Assembly: GCA_003140175.1 (NCBI GenBank)
Contig: PLJD01000112.1
Span: 61,322-125,321, forward strand
Source: Actinomycetota bacterium
Lineage (GTDB): Bacteria > Actinomycetota > Acidimicrobiia > IMCC26256 > PALSA-555
Length of the DNA: 64,000 nt
Direction: 5' to 3'
A program made the translations under genes and the position numbers. Shown here in pieces: positions 1 to 8,054 of the stretch (the stretch's first letter is position 1; each line of letters opens with the position of its first letter). A model generated the notes under the pieces. The model was given only the letters and a program-made list of their open reading frames with translations, did no database searches and was not told the DNA's origin.

Positions 1-186
1 TTCGGCGAGTTGGCGCTGTTCGATTCCTCGCAACGCAACGCGACGGTGACCGCGACGTCACCGACGACTCTGGTGTCCGTGTCACAGGGGACGTTCCGCG
101 AGTTGCTCGGGGAGGTCAGTTCGCTGCGGGACGCACTGCTCGAGGGCATGGCCCGGCGGCTCCATGAGCTCGAGGGCCGAGCCTGA
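1..186 (+). CDS. Cyclic nucleotide-binding domain protein, C-terminal end (partial)
   Basis: The window opens inside a reading frame that runs to a TGA at 184-186. The 61 residues begin FGELALFDSSQRNATVTA, the phosphate-binding-cassette signature of cNMP-binding (CAP/Crp-like) domains (G-E-L-A-L, then R-N-A-T-V). After it comes the usual beta strand (TTLVSVSQGTFRELL) and a C-terminal helix. In the family this segment binds the ribose-phosphate of cAMP or cGMP. There is no DNA-binding HTH after it, so the domain ends the protein; it may be the tail of a transporter, patatin or sensor protein. The N-terminal part lies outside the window, so its activity cannot be inferred. Confidence 0.8.
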   Translation, partial: FGELALFDSSQRNATVTATSPTTLVSVSQGTFRELLGEVSSLRDALLEGMARRLHELEGRA

Positions 187-257
187 CTCGGGTCGTCGTG
201 CGGCACGGTCGTGATCGGTCGAGCATCGCGGGTCGGGGGGGTGCCATCCCGCTTGGG

Positions 258-1442
258 CTAGGGGCGGAAGACGACCTTGATCGCGTGCGAGCTGCCTCGA
301 TCGATGGCCGTTTCAACCGCGGTGCGGTAGTCCCCAAGTGGGAACTCGTGGGTCACGACCGCGTCGTAGGGGAGAAGCCCGGCGGCGAGGACATCGAGGG
401 CCCGGTCGACCGAGTGACGGTCGGGGCCTCCGGCCAGCCCCGGCGCGGAGCCTGCGTCGACGGTGTGGTCGATCGAGCCGACCAGCGCGGCCTCCTTGTA
501 CCAGACCGGGGTCAGGTCGACCTCCGTCACACCGGCCGCCCCGAGGAGGAGGACGGTTCCACGATGGGCCACGGCACGAAGTGACTCGGTGACCGACTGC
601 GCCGCGCCGACGGCCTCCACGACGTAGGGGAAGCCGCCCATCAGCATCACGTGCGGTCTGCGGCCGACCACCCGCGCGCCCGTGATACGGGCCAGTTCCT
701 CGAAATGGGCGCCGGAGGGGTCGGTCTGCACGACGTGATCGGCGCCGCCGGCGACGGCAGCCTCGGCTTGGTGGGTGTGGCGAGCCAGGACCGTGACTGG
801 GCACCGAGGGAAGAGGCCTTTCAGCGCGGCCATCGTGGCAAGCCCGATGATTCCGGCGCCGACGACGAGCACCGGGTCGCCGTCGCGGGGCGGCGCGCGG
901 AGGAGGCCATGGCATGCGATCGAGACCGGCTCGTACAGGCTCGCGCCGCGGTCGGGAACCGCGTCGGGGATGGGGTGCAACATCGACGCGTGGGCCAGGG
1001 CCTGGTCGCCCCAGCCGCCGCCGAGGCCCTGGGTGAATCCGAGCGAACGTCCGCCACTGACGACTCGGCTGTCGAGGTTGAGACATGACGACGTCCATCC
1101 CCGCGCGCAGTTCGCGCACACCGGGTCGATCCCACGGGCCTCGCAAGGAATGCACGGGTTGATCGCCACCCGCGTCCCAACCGGAGTCGGGCACTCCGAT
1201 CCAGCCTCGATCACGTGCCCGGCGATCTCGTGCCCCAGCACGAAGGGAAACGCACCGCCCATCCCCATCAGGGTGGGCGACGGGCCCGTGTTATGGGCGA
1301 ACAGATGGAGGTCGCTGCCGCAGATCCCGCCCGTCGTCACGGCGACCCGCGCCCACGCCGCGCCCGGCAGCTCGGGTTCGGGGAGCTCAACCAGCGAAGC
1401 CGGGAACGCCGGATCGGCTAGGTCGAACTGCACCGCGCGCAT
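258..1442 (-). CDS. Zinc-dependent alcohol dehydrogenase (MDR family)
   Basis: 394-residue medium-chain dehydrogenase/reductase. Visible in order: catalytic-zinc Cys in GGICGSDLH, the GHEIAGHVIEAG zinc/GroES-fold motif, a structural-zinc Cys cluster (C-I-P-C, then C-A-N-C and a fourth Cys in SSCLN), and a Rossmann motif VLVVGAGIIGLA for NAD(P). These support an NAD(P)-dependent oxidation of an alcohol or polyol; the Cys layout resembles threonine/sorbitol dehydrogenase relatives. I start at the ATG whose next residues are RAVQFDL, as the upstream extension in the same frame has no family resemblance. It is divergent from the PhyH gene with a gap of about 76 bases, so the two may share a control region. 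Substrate unknown. Confidence 0.88.
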   Translation of the reverse strand: MRAVQFDLADPAFPASLVELPEPELPGAAWARVAVTTGGICGSDLHLFAHNTGPSPTLMGMGGAFPFVLGHEIAGHVIEAGSECPTPVGTRVAINPCIPCEARGIDPVCANCARGWTSSCLNLDSRVVSGGRSLGFTQGLGGGWGDQALAHASMLHPIPDAVPDRGASLYEPVSIACHGLLRAPPRDGDPVLVVGAGIIGLATMAALKGLFPRCPVTVLARHTHQAEAAVAGGADHVVQTDPSGAHFEELARITGARVVGRRPHVMLMGGFPYVVEAVGAAQSVTESLRAVAHRGTVLLLGAAGVTEVDLTPVWYKEAALVGSIDHTVDAGSAPGLAGGPDRHSVDRALDVLAAGLLPYDAVVTHEFPLGDYRTAVETAIDRGSSHAIKVVFRP

Positions 1443-1518
1443 CCCGGCAGAATACGCGCCGACGCCACCCCACCCGGCGGCGAGACGCTGGTACACCTCA
1501 GGCGTACAGTCCCGAGCT

Positions 1519-2376
1519 GTGCGGGTTCCGGACGCTGCCCTCGATGAGCTACGCGAGCAGGGCTTCACACTCGTTGAGGGTTTCCTCGCACCCGACGAGC
1601 TGAAGGCCGCACAGCAGGCCCTCTGGCTGCACTTTCCGAAGCCCGAGGACTACTTCGCCGAACCGACGAAGTACCCCGAGTACTCCACCAGCCAGTTCGC
1701 CGGTGTTGAAGAGTTCCCATACCGGTCGTGGGATCTCAACCACCTCGCCTTCCATCCGGACCTCGTGGACGCCGCCGAGCGCTTCCTGGTCACGAGCGAG
1801 CTCCACCTGTACAAGGTCGAGCTCTGGGCCAAGTACGCCGACGCCGCCAACTACGAGCAGCCCCTCCACCGCGACTTCGGCAGCCACAGCCTCGTCGTCC
1901 CACGTGTCGACCACCGCTACCAGCAGCTCACCACCTTCATCTACCTCTCCGACGTCGAGGACGACAACGGACCGACCCGCATCGTGCCCTACGAGCGAGG
2001 CCAGGACGTCCCGTTCACGCCGCTGTACCTCGAGTTCGGCGCCCTCGCCGACGTCGAATTCTCCGCGACCGGACCCGCGGGCAGCCTCCTCGCGTACCGC
2101 ACCGACATCCTGCACCGAGGCTCGAACCTCGTCGGCGCCGCACAGTCACGCTTTTCGCTCCTGGCGGACTACCAGGCGAGAGGCACCACGTGGGGAGGGA
2201 AGATGGCGTGGCCCAAGCAAGCGCCGGAGCGATGGGCCAAGCTCATGCCGCAGTGCACCGTTCGGGAACGAGATCTGTTCGGCTTCCCGAGGCCCGGCGA
2301 CGCATATTGGAACGAACAGACGCTGGCCGACGTCGCCGCCCGCTATCCCGGGATCGACATGACGCCATATCGCTAG
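1519..2376 (+). CDS. Phytanoyl-CoA dioxygenase (PhyH) family protein
   Basis: 285 residues from a GTG start. Fe(II)/2-oxoglutarate oxygenase signature: proximal HxD iron ligands in LHRDFGSHSL, and a distal His in TDILHRGSNLVG followed by basic residues that would bind 2-oxoglutarate. The family hydroxylates diverse small molecules. The open frame continues far upstream, but that part is antisense to the dehydrogenase; domain homology begins at about DELREQGFTLVEGFLAPDEL, so the GTG at 1519 (VRVPDAALDEL) is the best start. Head-to-head with a zinc alcohol dehydrogenase, consistent with successive oxidation steps of one pathway, but that link is inference. Confidence 0.87.
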   Translation: MRVPDAALDELREQGFTLVEGFLAPDELKAAQQALWLHFPKPEDYFAEPTKYPEYSTSQFAGVEEFPYRSWDLNHLAFHPDLVDAAERFLVTSELHLYKVELWAKYADAANYEQPLHRDFGSHSLVVPRVDHRYQQLTTFIYLSDVEDDNGPTRIVPYERGQDVPFTPLYLEFGALADVEFSATGPAGSLLAYRTDILHRGSNLVGAAQSRFSLLADYQARGTTWGGKMAWPKQAPERWAKLMPQCTVRERDLFGFPRPGDAYWNEQTLADVAARYPGIDMTPYR

Positions 2377-2435
2377 ACCCATACATCCGGTTGCGACTGA
2401 GCAGGGCCTCCGTGCCTTCCGAACGGGCCTCCGGC

Positions 2436-2921
2436 TCAGTGCTCAGCGAGGTACCGCTCACGAGCTGCGGCGATCGTGCGGTCAGCCGCATCAGCACCGT
2501 CGAAGCCGCGCGTGTCGGACTGCTTGCCCGGCTCGAGCATCTTGTAGGAGTCGAAGAAATGTTCGATCTCCGCCACGAGGTGCGACCCGAGGTCGCTGAC
2601 ATCACGGATCTCTGACCAGCGAGGGTCACCCGCTGGCACGCACAGGACCTTGGTGTCCACGCCCGCCTCATCGGTCATCCAGATCACACCAACGGCGCGA
2701 ACGGAGATATGGCAGCCCGGGAACGTCGGATCCTCGAGCACGACGAGGGCGTCTAGCGGATCCCCGTCTTCGGCGAGGGTTTGCACGAAGTAGCCGTAGC
2801 CAGCGGGGTATTGCATCGAGGTGAAGAGGCGACGATCGAGCCAGACCGCCCCGCTGTCGTGGTCCACCTCATACTTGTTCCGAGATCCGCGAGGGATCTC
2901 CACGACGACATGGTGTTCCAT
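2436..2921 (-). CDS. ppa: Inorganic pyrophosphatase (family I)
   Basis: 161-residue soluble family I pyrophosphatase, which hydrolyses PPi to phosphate and pulls biosynthetic reactions forward in the cytoplasm. It carries the substrate-binding start EIPRGSRNKYEVDHDSG and the metal-binding DGDPLDALV motif (D-x-D-P-x-D), then YKMLEPGK near the C-terminus. The length fits actinobacterial enzymes. The ATG reading MEHHVVVEIP is chosen; the frame is open further upstream, but those residues are Arg-rich and unlike the family. A second ATG three codons upstream (MVG-) is also possible. Convergent with the PhyH gene. Confidence 0.95.
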   Translation of the reverse strand: MEHHVVVEIPRGSRNKYEVDHDSGAVWLDRRLFTSMQYPAGYGYFVQTLAEDGDPLDALVVLEDPTFPGCHISVRAVGVIWMTDEAGVDTKVLCVPAGDPRWSEIRDVSDLGSHLVAEIEHFFDSYKMLEPGKQSDTRGFDGADAADRTIAAARERYLAEH

Positions 2922-3178
2922 GCCGACCATCCTGCCGCGGTGCGAGCGACCAGCCAGGGGTCGGACTCGACGGTCCCGCACCGATCCTGGCGTCGGGAAT
3001 GTCCCGAACCCCCTTGTGCGAACGGATCGCAAGGCAGAGGTTCCCCCGGGGGAGGTGATCAACGACCGTCCGACGGTCGCTCCTGGAGAGTTACCGGAGA
3101 ACGTGACGAGTCGGCCTGCCACCTCGCTCCTGCGGTGTGGTGGTCGAGCGGGGGCCCAAGCGACGAGGAGGAGCTGAC

Positions 3179-3559
3179 ATGCCCGACCCCGCATCGGTCG
3201 TGCGAGGCCTGATCGAAGCGTTCTCAGCGCAGCGCGAGGAGGACATGCGAGCGGCGCTGGCCGAAGACATGACTGCCTACGTGACAAACGCCGAGGGAGG
3301 CGTCGATCGGGTACACGGTCGCGACAGCTATGTGCGGCGTCTTTTGGCCCTGAAGGCTCCCGTTCTCAGCGTGACGGTGACGCAATCGGTGACCGTGTCG
3401 GCAGATCAGGGGCTCCTGATGGTCGAGATCCGAGCCGAGCGGAAGGGGAGGAGCCTGCACAATTTCTCGGCCTTCCTCGCCACGGTCCGCGACGACCAGG
3501 TGAGCGAGCTCTGGATGGTCGAGGCGCTTCCTGCGTACAGCGACGAGTTCTGGCAGTAA
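3179..3559 (+). CDS. SnoaL/NTF2-like protein
   Basis: 126 residues with the cone-shaped NTF2/SnoaL pattern: an N-terminal helix (ASVVRGLIEAFSAQ), AALAEDMTAYV, the VHGRDSYVRRL segment typical of SnoaL-like folds, and paired C-terminal strands ending in ELWMVEALPAYSDEFW. Such proteins are small-molecule isomerases or hydrolases or have only a binding role; no catalytic residue can be assigned. A strong ribosome-binding site (GAGGAGGAG at 3165-3173) decides the ATG start. Transcribed together with the next gene, 62 bases downstream. Confidence 0.75.
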   Translation: MPDPASVVRGLIEAFSAQREEDMRAALAEDMTAYVTNAEGGVDRVHGRDSYVRRLLALKAPVLSVTVTQSVTVSADQGLLMVEIRAERKGRSLHNFSAFLATVRDDQVSELWMVEALPAYSDEFWQ

Positions 3560-3620
3560 CTCCTGTCGGGCACATCTGAGCTCTCTGCGTACACTGGCGC
3601 TACCTGACGCGGGAGTTGGC

Positions 3621-4163
3621 GTGCTGCACGTGTTCGGCTTCGAACGGATCGGCGTTGCCGTCGGCGATCTCTACTTCGTCGATCCCCGGCCAGGCCCCGG
3701 ACAAGAGGGCGCAGAACGAGGCGTGCGTCTCGAGGTGCGCTGGATGGACAGCCCCCTGGTCGAAGGGTCGATCTACGCGTCGCGGCCGATCCTCGTCGAC
3801 CGACCGATTTGGAGAGCTGATCTGCTCGAATCGGTCGCGGGCGGCCCGGGCACCTGGGACCGGACCCATCACCACCCCAACATGCGGGGATGGGAACCAA
3901 ACACCCGCCAGTTCGACGACGCCATGACCACCGATCCGCTGGCCTTTGTCGCAACGCAGCTCTGCGACTTGGGAGGTCTGATGCGCGGTGCGGGCATGGA
4001 CCCGTCCGACGTGCCCGACCGTGACGTAACCGACCTGCGAGCGGCGGTTCCCGAAATCCTCGAAACCACGCGCTCGTTACTCGGGGCCGTCCGGGAGGGC
4101 CGCCTCGCGACTGGGCCGATCGGCGCCGACGCGCCGGGCAGCGCCAGAGAGGGTTGGCTCTAA
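3621..4163 (+). CDS. Hypothetical protein
   Basis: 180 residues from a GTG preceded by GGGAG at 3611-3615. The sequence starts MLHVFGFERIGVAVGDLYFVDP and contains a His-rich turn (DRTHHHPNMRGWEP) and a helical C-terminal half with conserved-looking acidic and leucine positions. I do not recognise a named family. No signal peptide or membrane segment; probably cytosolic. It follows the SnoaL-like gene at short distance and is followed 22 bases later by a copy of the dispersed palindrome, which would end this two-gene unit. Confidence 0.65.
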   Translation: MLHVFGFERIGVAVGDLYFVDPRPGPGQEGAERGVRLEVRWMDSPLVEGSIYASRPILVDRPIWRADLLESVAGGPGTWDRTHHHPNMRGWEPNTRQFDDAMTTDPLAFVATQLCDLGGLMRGAGMDPSDVPDRDVTDLRAAVPEILETTRSLLGAVREGRLATGPIGADAPGSAREGWL

Positions 4164-4184
4164 CCGAACCAATCACGAGGGGCT

Positions 4185-4211
4185 GACTCGCGGTTCTCGA
4201 AACCGCGAGTC
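4185..4211. repeat. 27-bp palindromic repeat, copy 1
   Basis: Arms GACTCGCGGT / ACCGCGAGTC around centre tctcgaa; perfect 10-bp inverted repeat. Lies 22 bases after a + strand stop codon and before the next + gene. Confidence 0.95.
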
Positions 4212-4331
4212 GGAAGGTCGATGCAGCGGGACCAGTCCGAGGAGCCCGAACCGCTCGCCGCGAATGGTGCGCCCACCTCGAGCAACTCCGCGGTGCCGTG
4301 CGTATGCTACGTGCGCTCTGGGAGGTGGACC

Positions 4332-5159
4332 GTGAAGCAGCCGTTCCGATCGCGCCTCGGCATCGCCACCGCGATTGCCGCGGTGGCGGTCCTTGTCACC
4401 GGCGGGCTTGCCGTCGCGACCAACAATCGCAGCACCCTCTCGGCCATCCCGGGTGTGGACGGCGTGGTCCACGGTTGCGTCAAGAAGGGCGGCGGCGTCC
4501 TGCGGATTATCGATCCGTCGAAGGGCGCGCACTGCCGCACCAACGAACAGGCGCTGACCTTCAACGAGCACGGTCCGCAGGGCGTCCAGGGAGCGCAGGG
4601 CTCGGCCGGGTCGGTGGGGACCGCGGGCAGTGGGCAAGGCATCGAGGGTGAACCGGGCGCCAGCGGGGCGACGGGACAGCCCGGCCCGGCCGGCGTCGCC
4701 GGCGCAACTGGCGCAGCCGGGCCAGCCGGAGCGACTGGAACGACCGGCGCAACGGGACCCCCGGGCCCAGTCCTCGGCGGCTATGTCTCCGCGTACACCG
4801 TCAATCCGCCCGGCCCCTTCTTTGTTCCGTCGGGCGGAAGTGTCCCGTTCAGCTCCACCGGCCCGATCAACGGAATCATCGCGTCGACGTTCCAATTCCA
4901 GATCCAGACCGGTGGTACCTACCGGGTGACGTACTCGATGGCCACCTTCTCGGCCTGCCCCGCGGGCTTCTGCGCGTTCCGGGTGTCCGTCAATGGGATC
5001 TCACTCGCCGGATCGGACGCCATCGCCAGCTCGTCAACGGGGCTGGACCGCGATCTGCTGGCCACGTTCGCGGCGAACGATGTCGTGACCGTTACCAACG
5101 TGGGCCCAGCATCTGCGGCTCTCAGCGAGGACTCGATCGTCATCCAACGGATCGCCTGA
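4332..5159 (+). CDS. Secreted collagen-like protein with C1q/BclA-like C-terminal domain
   Basis: 275 residues from a GTG with GGGAGGTGG at 4319-4327 as ribosome-binding site. An N-terminal basic/hydrophobic signal (KQPFRSRLGIATAIAAVAVLVTGGLAVA) is followed by a small Cys-containing segment (VHGCVKKGGGVLRIIDPSKGAHC), as in many actinobacterial collagen-like proteins. Next come about 20 Gly-X-Y triplets (GPQGVQGAQGSAG.. to GPPGPV), with one imperfect point around GSGQG. The C-terminal 125 residues are beta-rich (FQFQIQTGGTYRVTYSM), similar to C1q/TNF-like trimeric heads. Likely an exported trimeric surface or matrix protein. The frame is open upstream of the GTG, but with no signal-peptide logic. 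Confidence 0.82.
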   Translation: MKQPFRSRLGIATAIAAVAVLVTGGLAVATNNRSTLSAIPGVDGVVHGCVKKGGGVLRIIDPSKGAHCRTNEQALTFNEHGPQGVQGAQGSAGSVGTAGSGQGIEGEPGASGATGQPGPAGVAGATGAAGPAGATGTTGATGPPGPVLGGYVSAYTVNPPGPFFVPSGGSVPFSSTGPINGIIASTFQFQIQTGGTYRVTYSMATFSACPAGFCAFRVSVNGISLAGSDAIASSSTGLDRDLLATFAANDVVTVTNVGPASAALSEDSIVIQRIA

Positions 5160-5257
5160 TCTGACTGCGCAGCAGCGGACCTCCGCCCAGCACAGAGCGG
5201 TGGATCAGACCCCCGCGCAGCGGAGGCCCCCGGACGGCAAGTTCTCCCCGGCGCGCG

Positions 5258-5433
5258 ATGTCGGCCAGCTTGGTCGTCGCCGCAGGGGCGAGGATCGTCA
5301 AGCCAGCCCAGGACGCCCGGCGTTCAACGGTTACCACGGCTACTTCGCTGACCCCGACAACTTCCTGTGGGAGATCGCCTACAACCCCGGCCTCGAGTTC
5401 GCCTCCAATGGCGACGTCACTTTCGGCGTGTGA
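5258..5433 (+). pseudogene. VOC (glyoxalase/bleomycin-resistance) family remnant, truncated and frameshifted
   Basis: Two frames carry consecutive parts of a VOC-family C-terminus. The frame at 5258 reads LVVAAGARIVKPAQDA, and the frame ending at 5433 reads FNGYHGYFADPDNFLWEIAYNP, the usual end with its metal-ligand Glu (WEIAYNP). The switch lies at about 5310-5325. The first half of the protein, including the first metal-binding strand, is absent. Seen: the two frames and their order. Inferred: a decayed gene rather than a functional short protein. Confidence 0.7.
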
Positions 5434-5546
5434 GGCCGTTTTCGGACCTGGAGTCATCGCACACTCCTGACATTTCCGTGACCCGTTTCCCGCCAGCCCG
5501 GATCAGCATCCGAGGTAGGAAGAGAGAACAAGGACAGGGGAGTGCG

Positions 5547-5765
5547 ATGAACGAGACAGATCGGATGCACGAGTTCCACCAGTCGAGGACCTCCAAGCGG
5601 CACATGCGCTGGGTTCTGGTCGGTCTGTCGGCACTGCTGGCGGTCGTCCTGATTGCGAGCGGCGTGGTTCTCATCGGCGCCATCATCGGCGTCATGGCGG
5701 CGGTCCGAGCCTTCATGATCGTGCGGTACCAGCATGACGGTGCCCGGTTCGGCCCCGGCCGCTGA
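5547..5765 (+). CDS. Small membrane protein
   Basis: 72 residues starting at an ATG after AGGGGAG (5536-5542). The N-terminal 25 residues are polar and basic (HEFHQSRTSKRHMRW). Then about 30 hydrophobic residues (VLVGLSALLAVVLIASGVV plus LIGAIIGVMAAV) form one long or two short membrane spans, and a basic tail follows. No known family recognised. It ends 37 bases before a copy of the dispersed palindrome. Confidence 0.65.
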   Translation: MNETDRMHEFHQSRTSKRHMRWVLVGLSALLAVVLIASGVVLIGAIIGVMAAVRAFMIVRYQHDGARFGPGR

Positions 5766-5801
5766 CCCCGACTCCTACCGGATCCAACTCGGTTGCCTCG
5801 C

Positions 5802-5828
5802 GACTCGCGGCCTGAACGACCGCGAGTC
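5802..5828. repeat. 27-bp palindromic repeat, copy 2
   Basis: Arms GACTCGCGGC / ACCGCGAGTC, centre ctgaacg. Between two + strand genes, 37 bases after the first stop. Confidence 0.93.
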
Positions 5829-5875
5829 GCGCCATCGTCAGAGCTGATGTCACACGTCACCTCTAGCCTGTCAAG

Positions 5876-6074
5876 GTGCCGTCAGCGGCGGAGATCGCAT
5901 ACCCGGAGTGGGTTCGAGCGCTCGAGGGTGAAGCACAAGACCTAGAGAACATCCGATCCCATGTCAGCCGCGTCCTGTCCGCCGGCGGGTTGGTCGCCGC
6001 ATTCCTTGGACTGGCTCGCGGTCCCATAGCGAGAGAGGCCCGACTGGCTCCCGACGATCTGGCAGTCTGGCCAA
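5876..6074 (+). pseudogene. Remnant of a membrane-protein N-terminus
   Basis: A GTG-started frame reads AYPEWVRALEGEAQDLENIRSHVSRVLSAGGLVAAFLG, which resembles the juxtamembrane start of small bacterial membrane proteins (helix, then a first hydrophobic span). After about 60 residues the frame becomes Pro/Arg-rich without domain character and overlaps the HIT gene. Most likely a truncated gene; a short functional peptide is not excluded. Confidence 0.35.
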
Positions 6075-6560
6075 ATGTCCGGCCACGCTTGCCGCGCTTG
6101 CCAGGAAAACCAGGATGCCGACCGCGGTGGCGATCCCTGGGCGATCGCGCTCCTCGCAACCGGATATGTGCGCCTCAGCCCAACTCAGTACTACCGCGGA
6201 GCCACGTTCTTCGTGTCCCGGATCTGCGTCGCCGAGCTCCAGGAGCTCCCCGCCGCAACCAGATCGACCCATCTCGATGAGATGGCGCTGGTCGCCCATG
6301 CGGTCTTCGAGGCCGTTCGACCCCGCAAGATGAATTACGAAGCCCTGGGCAATTCCGTACCGCACCTGCACTGGCGGCTGACACCCCGCCCCCACGACGA
6401 TCCGCGCCCCAGCGGACCGATCTGGGAAGACCCGGACTTCCTTCGAGCCCTGCAGAGCGGATCCGCCCGCCCGTCGGACGACGAGCGCGATGCACTGAGG
6501 CGAACGCTGCTCGACGAGCTTCAAAGGAGCGGTGTGACCATCGAGCGCACCTTCTGTTGA
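6075..6560 (+). CDS. HIT family protein
   Basis: 161 residues. The histidine-triad signature is visible as VPHLHWRLTPR (H-h-H-h), preceded by the typical KMNYEALGN segment, so it belongs to the nucleotide hydrolase/transferase superfamily (Ap4A hydrolase, Hint or FHIT type). An N-terminal CxxC (ACRACQ) is common in HIT proteins that bind zinc. The usual third His of H-x-H-x-H is not obvious (HLHWRL), so catalysis may be altered. The start is the ATG reading MSGHACRACQ. A palindrome copy lies 13 bases after the stop. Confidence 0.82.
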   Translation: MSGHACRACQENQDADRGGDPWAIALLATGYVRLSPTQYYRGATFFVSRICVAELQELPAATRSTHLDEMALVAHAVFEAVRPRKMNYEALGNSVPHLHWRLTPRPHDDPRPSGPIWEDPDFLRALQSGSARPSDDERDALRRTLLDELQRSGVTIERTFC

Positions 6561-6572
6561 GGCACGTGTGCT

Positions 6573-6601
6573 GACTCGCGAATGTGCGAAACCCGCGAGT
6601 C
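6573..6601. repeat. Palindromic repeat, copy 3 (29 bp variant)
   Basis: Arms GACTCGCGAA / CCCGCGAGTC with a 9-base centre (tgtgcgaaa); one of the few copies with a longer centre. In a convergent gap, 13 bases after the HIT gene. Confidence 0.9.
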
Positions 6602-6661
6602 CAGAAGCGGGTCGAGTGTCCTCGGTCCCGCCTACGAGCAGCGCGCCGGGGCCGTGCGTTC

Positions 6662-7003
6662 CTAACGGGGCAGGAAGAACGGCGGCCCGGGGGGATGCCC
6701 GCCCGCGACGCAGAATCGGCTCACGGCAGTTACGGCCTTCTGCTGAGAGGACGTGCTGGTGGCGGCTCGCACACGCCGGGCAAGTGGCCGCGCGCCGTTG
6801 GTCGTCGACCGCTCCAAAACCTGCGCCATGTAGGCAACCGCCGACCGCCTGCCGGAGCTTCCTGCCTTCTGTCCGTTATAGAACGCAACCTCAAAGCACG
6901 CCTGTTGAGCGCTTTGGTCGAGGTGAGGCCGGCTGGCGGCCGACGCCGCTGTCGGCGCCAACGCGGCGATGAAACAGAGAACCGTCAGCAGTGCCCGCGT
7001 CAT
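6662..7003 (-). CDS. Small secreted hypothetical protein
   Basis: 113 residues. A clear signal peptide (MTRALLTVLCFIAALAPTAASA, cleavage near ASA|ASRP) precedes about 90 residues with two Cys that could form a disulfide (QQACFEVAF and SRFCVAGG). No family recognised. Ends with a Pro-rich tail (GGHPPGPPFFLPR). Convergent with the HIT gene. Confidence 0.6.
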   Translation of the reverse strand: MTRALLTVLCFIAALAPTAASAASRPHLDQSAQQACFEVAFYNGQKAGSSGRRSAVAYMAQVLERSTTNGARPLARRVRAATSTSSQQKAVTAVSRFCVAGGHPPGPPFFLPR

Positions 7004-7147
7004 CGTGTGATCCTGCCACCGTGCAGGTCAGTCATCACGTCAGACCCAAGAGAGCCACTCGATGCCGACGATTTCGGTTGCTAGCCGGGGTCTTGACAGG
7101 CAGCAGCGCCTCCTCGCGATCGACATGCCGGTACGATCCGTGGCGCT

Positions 7148-7981
7148 ATGGCCGAGCGGAAGACGCGATCACCCCAGCCGGCCGCCGAGGCTGGCCTCGT
7201 CTTCAGAGAGCCCGGAAAGCGGCGAGATCTCACGTTCGCTGTCCTTCCGACCTCGAGCCTGGAAGTCATCTCGCATCAGCGAAAAGCCAGCGATTCGCAC
7301 GTAAAGCGCCTCGTCAACTCGGTCGAGCGCGTCGGCTTTCTCGCGCCGTTGGTCGTTGTCGAGCGGGAAGACGGCGGAGGCTTCCTCATTATTGACGGCC
7401 AGCATCGATTTCTGGCTGCCCAGGAGCTCGGCCTCCGCCGCCTGCCGGCCGTGATTGCTCCCCGGTCGGTCGCTCGGCGAATGCTGACCCTGAATGTCGA
7501 GAAAGAGCCGAACATCCGCGAGCGCTCGGCGGTCGCCGTTTCGATCTACCGCGAGATGGTGGCGACGGAGCCGAAGATGACCGAGGACGACGCCGAGGTC
7601 GCCGACGCGGTGCAGTACGCCCATTACGTCACGCTCGGGCTGGCCTACGCGCAGTCTGGCCGTCTAGCCGGCAGCGCCTTCGAGCCGATCCTGCGAAAGT
7701 GTGACGGGTTTCTGGATCGGCTGCTCAGCGAGTGCTTGCCGACGCGAGAGGCCCGCGCTGAGAAAGTCGTCGAGGCGCACGGCCTGGTGCGGGCGGTCAC
7801 GGCTCAGCTCAAGGAGTTGGGGGCCTGGCACGAGTTCGTGGGTGCTCAGATCATCTCGTTCGCGAACCCTCTCAAGCGGGCGCGCAAGCAGCATTCCTTC
7901 GACGACACGTTCGACAAGATGATCGCGAAGCTGCACGAGCTCGAACAGGATCCGAAGAAGGCGCTTCGAGCCTCCGGGTGA
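7148..7981 (+). CDS. ParB/Srx-fold (ParB N-terminal domain) protein
   Basis: 277 residues. Residues 35-110 have the ParB N-terminal fold: LPTSSLEVISHQRK, LVNSVERVGFLAPLVVVE, the DGQHRFLAAQELG motif (CTP/phosphate-binding GxHR-type box) and LRRLPAVI. The C-terminal half is helical (AEVADAVQYAHYVTLGLAYAQS) without the standard Spo0J HTH motif, so it is not the chromosomal ParB. Convergent with a stand-alone LigD polymerase domain. In the superfamily this fold occurs in partition proteins, nucleases and plasmid or phage proteins; a role in DNA-end handling is inference from the neighbour only. Confidence 0.75.
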   Translation: MAERKTRSPQPAAEAGLVFREPGKRRDLTFAVLPTSSLEVISHQRKASDSHVKRLVNSVERVGFLAPLVVVEREDGGGFLIIDGQHRFLAAQELGLRRLPAVIAPRSVARRMLTLNVEKEPNIRERSAVAVSIYREMVATEPKMTEDDAEVADAVQYAHYVTLGLAYAQSGRLAGSAFEPILRKCDGFLDRLLSECLPTREARAEKVVEAHGLVRAVTAQLKELGAWHEFVGAQIISFANPLKRARKQHSFDDTFDKMIAKLHELEQDPKKALRASG

Positions 7982-8054
7982 GCGTGTAGCGCCTCGTCGA
8001 TTCCTGCCGGGACGGCCCGCGCCGTCCCAACGGCATCGTGTGTCCCGCTCGGTC

